DNA from: Brevundimonas sp. SH203
GTDB taxonomy: Bacteria > Pseudomonadota > Alphaproteobacteria > Caulobacterales > Caulobacteraceae
NCBI RefSeq assembly: GCF_002157625.1
Contig: NZ_BDMM01000001.1
Location: 186,001-250,000 of the forward strand
DNA: 64,000 nucleotides
Direction of reading: 5' to 3'
Shown here: piece after piece, positions 62,508 to 64,000 of the stretch
How positions within the stretch are numbered: the stretch's first letter is position 1
Layout: each line of letters opens with the position of its first letter
Position numbers and translations under genes: made by a program
Notes under the pieces: generated by a model
Databases searched by the model: none
Seen by the model: the letters and a program-made list of their open reading frames with translations, nothing else
Told to the model about the DNA's origin: nothing

Positions 62508-63599
62508 TCAGGCGCCGTTACGCCGACGCCAGGCCCCGACCCGCGTCGCCACGTCCCGCTCGATGTCGCCGTAGAACAGATTGTAGGGCACGATCTTGCG
62601 CCGATCCGCCCAGCTTCCGCCCGCCGTCAGGAAGTCGGCGTCCGGCGCACTGTGCCACAGCAGACCGCCGCGACATTTGGTCGAGATCAGCCGCCCGGTC
62701 AGGGCCGGCCTCGCCCCCCATTCCAGGCCGGTGGCGTTGGTCGCGCCGCTGTGCTGACGCGCCTCGGCGCGGGGTTGATCGCTGTCGCCGGTGACGGGAT
62801 TGACGCAGATCGGAGCGCTCTCCAGCCCGACCAGCTCGCCCCGTTCGTTCCACTCCAGCGCGCGTCGCAGGGCGCGGCGCGCGGACGATTCGTCGCCGTC
62901 CTTGACCGACATCCAGGCCACTAGGCACCCAGTCTGGTCGGCGGCGTCGCAGGGGGCGATGCGGCCGTCGAACATGTCGCGGCTGACCAGGGTTTCGATC
63001 AGATAGGCGGCGGCCAGACGCGCCTTCAACGCCGGTTGGAGCTCCAGTTCCTCGCGCACCAGACGGGCCGCCAGTTCGCCGCCCTGCTCGACCCCGGCGA
63101 TAACGATGGGACCGTGGGGATGGTTGGCCAACCACAGGTCGAAGGCCCGCTTCACGTCGTCATAGGCGAAGGCCCGGGCCTCGCGCGCATCGTCGCGCAG
63201 CGTCAGCCGGGTATAGAGGCTGGCCTGGCGATACAGCGGCGCGCTGACCCTGGCCTCCCGCGCGAACGGCGAGGCGTAGTTGGGCAGGACCACCCGGCGC
63301 ATATAGGCGTTGGCCCGCGCGTCATCGATGGCGCCGTTCCAGCCCGATCCGCCGTCGAAAGTCGTCGGCATGACGAAGAAGACCGACGCCTGATCCGACC
63401 GTCCATCGTCCTGCAACGCCCAGGACAAGGCCGAACGATAGTCAGGCGCGGGCGGCGGCTTATAGGTCTGGAACGGAACCTGCGGGTCCAGCCCGGCCCT
63501 CAGGATGTCGCCGCTCCACACGGCGACGGCGGCGGTTACGACGAAGACGGCGGCGAACCCCGCATAGCCGACCCACTGTCTGAAGGACAGCCTGCGCAT
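62508..63599 (-). CDS. DUF3089 alpha/beta-hydrolase-like protein with altered nucleophile
   Basis: This 363-residue protein has an N-terminal membrane or signal segment (about 10-30) and the DUF3089 alpha/beta-hydrolase fold: SVFFVMPTTFDGGSGWNGAI, YRQASLYTR, AYDDVKRAFDLWLANHPHGPIVIAGVEQGGELAARLV and CVNPVTGD. The nucleophile elbow, normally GHSQG, reads GVEQG (Glu codon 63087-63089), so the catalytic serine is replaced. It overlaps the hldD gene by one base. It may be a non-catalytic member or a sequence variant with a different mechanism. Confidence 0.86.
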   Translation of the reverse strand: MRRLSFRQWVGYAGFAAVFVVTAAVAVWSGDILRAGLDPQVPFQTYKPPPAPDYRSALSWALQDDGRSDQASVFFVMPTTFDGGSGWNGAIDDARANAYMRRVVLPNYASPFAREARVSAPLYRQASLYTRLTLRDDAREARAFAYDDVKRAFDLWLANHPHGPIVIAGVEQGGELAARLVREELELQPALKARLAAAYLIETLVSRDMFDGRIAPCDAADQTGCLVAWMSVKDGDESSARRALRRALEWNERGELVGLESAPICVNPVTGDSDQPRAEARQHSGATNATGLEWGARPALTGRLISTKCRGGLLWHSAPDADFLTAGGSWADRRKIVPYNLFYGDIERDVATRVGAWRRRNGA

Positions 63600-64000
63600 C
63601 AGCGGTACGGATCGGCCGTGGACAGGAAGTTCTGGACGTAGCGGCGCACGCCCTCTTCCAATGGCGTCGACTGCCCCTCGAAGCCGGCCGCGCGAATACG
63701 GTCCATGCGCGCCTGGGTGAAATACTGATAGCGATCCCGGATCGAAACCGGCGTGTCGACATAGTCGATGGAGGGCGTCTTGCCGGCGGCGGCGAAGGTC
63801 GCCTTGGCCAGGTCGACGAACGACCGCGCCTGTCCCGACCCGGCGTTGAACACCCCCGACACCTCGGGCGACTGAAGCAGGAACTCGACAATATCGACCA
63901 CATCGTCGACATAGACGAAGTCGCGCATCTGCCCGCCGTCGGCATAGTTCGGATTGTGCGAGCGGAACAGGGTCACGGTCTCACCCGCCTGCACCTTGGG
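63599..64000 (-). CDS. hldD: ADP-L-glycero-D-manno-heptose 6-epimerase, N-terminal part missing
   Basis: The gene is cut by the right edge of the window. The 134 visible codons are the C-terminal part of a short-chain epimerase: GETVTLFRSHNPNYADGGQMRDFVYVDDVVDIVEFLLQSPE, FNAGSGQARSFVDLAKATFAAAGKTPSIDYVDTPVSIRDRYQYFTQARMDRIR. HldD makes ADP-L-glycero-D-manno-heptose for the lipopolysaccharide core. The frame is open through 64000 (codons begin at CCC AAG GTG). It is upstream of, and overlaps by one base, the DUF3089 gene. Confidence 0.93.
   Translation of the reverse strand, partial: PKVQAGETVTLFRSHNPNYADGGQMRDFVYVDDVVDIVEFLLQSPEVSGVFNAGSGQARSFVDLAKATFAAAGKTPSIDYVDTPVSIRDRYQYFTQARMDRIRAAGFEGQSTPLEEGVRRYVQNFLSTADPYR

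Overview
The window is chromosomal DNA from a GC-rich alphaproteobacterium, most likely a member of the Caulobacterales close to Brevundimonas. This rests on remembered gene order and family content, not on a database search. Pointers are the C4 haem pathway gene hemA, a RibB-type riboflavin enzyme with a decayed C-terminal half, the order DUF177-plsX-fabH-ihfA-merR, an NDUFS4-type complex I subunit, a cytochrome bc1 chaperone, a two-domain cold-shock protein and a CtrA-like site before motB. Coding density is very high, genes often overlap by 1-4 bases, and TTG or GTG starts are common. I see no insertion sequence, prophage, CRISPR array, rRNA or replication origin. No stretch longer than about 230 bases lacks a gene.

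Layout. 1-7.5 kb: parC (cut by the left edge), bpt, motB, a beta-hydroxyacid dehydrogenase, hemB followed by a DUF4160-DUF2442 pair, and a lipoprotein with a methyltransferase fold. 7.6-16.8 kb: hemA and small genes, then a long co-directional run glyA-nrdR-ribD(reductase)-ribE-ribBX-ribH-nusB-thiL, with a candidate NrdR box in front of glyA. 17-25.7 kb: proton-pumping pyrophosphatase, bamE, bc1 chaperone, DUF177-plsX-fabH-ihfA-merR, tRNA-Pro, ctaA. 25.8-36.1 kb: rplM-rpsI, argC, msrB, phaC, recJ, three tRNAs, a cold-shock protein, a DUF192 lipoprotein, a complex I subunit and trhO.

36.1-40.5 kb is a compact photo-oxidative-stress type locus: an ECF sigma factor with a ChrR-like anti-sigma factor and a DUF1295 protein on one strand, and a flavin amine oxidase family protein with a DUF1365 protein on the other. 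Two matching, divergently oriented promoter-like elements (TGATCC-N18-TATTA and CGATCC-N18-TAAAT) lie between them.

40.5-54.4 kb is a surface-polysaccharide region. One operon reads transaldolase-gmhB-gmhA-two GHMP kinases-nucleotidyltransferase and looks like a self-contained route from sedoheptulose-7-phosphate to GDP-D-glycero-D-manno-heptose. Beside it are two tandem family-2 glycosyltransferases, an initiating phosphoglycosyltransferase, a WecG-type glycosyltransferase, a Wzy polymerase, a Wzx flippase, a Wza export lipoprotein and a Wzc-like protein with a degenerate P-loop. The plausible product is a Wzx/Wzy-type polysaccharide (exopolysaccharide, capsule or holdfast-like) containing heptose. 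54.4-64 kb: nnrD, glnB-glnA, tatABC, rnhA, an MFS exporter, NfeD-SPFH, a DUF3089 protein whose nucleophile serine is replaced by glutamate, and hldD cut by the right edge.

Start codons were chosen from family N-termini, ribosome-binding sites, overlaps with upstream stops and in-frame stops. Where two starts are realistic, the entry says so.
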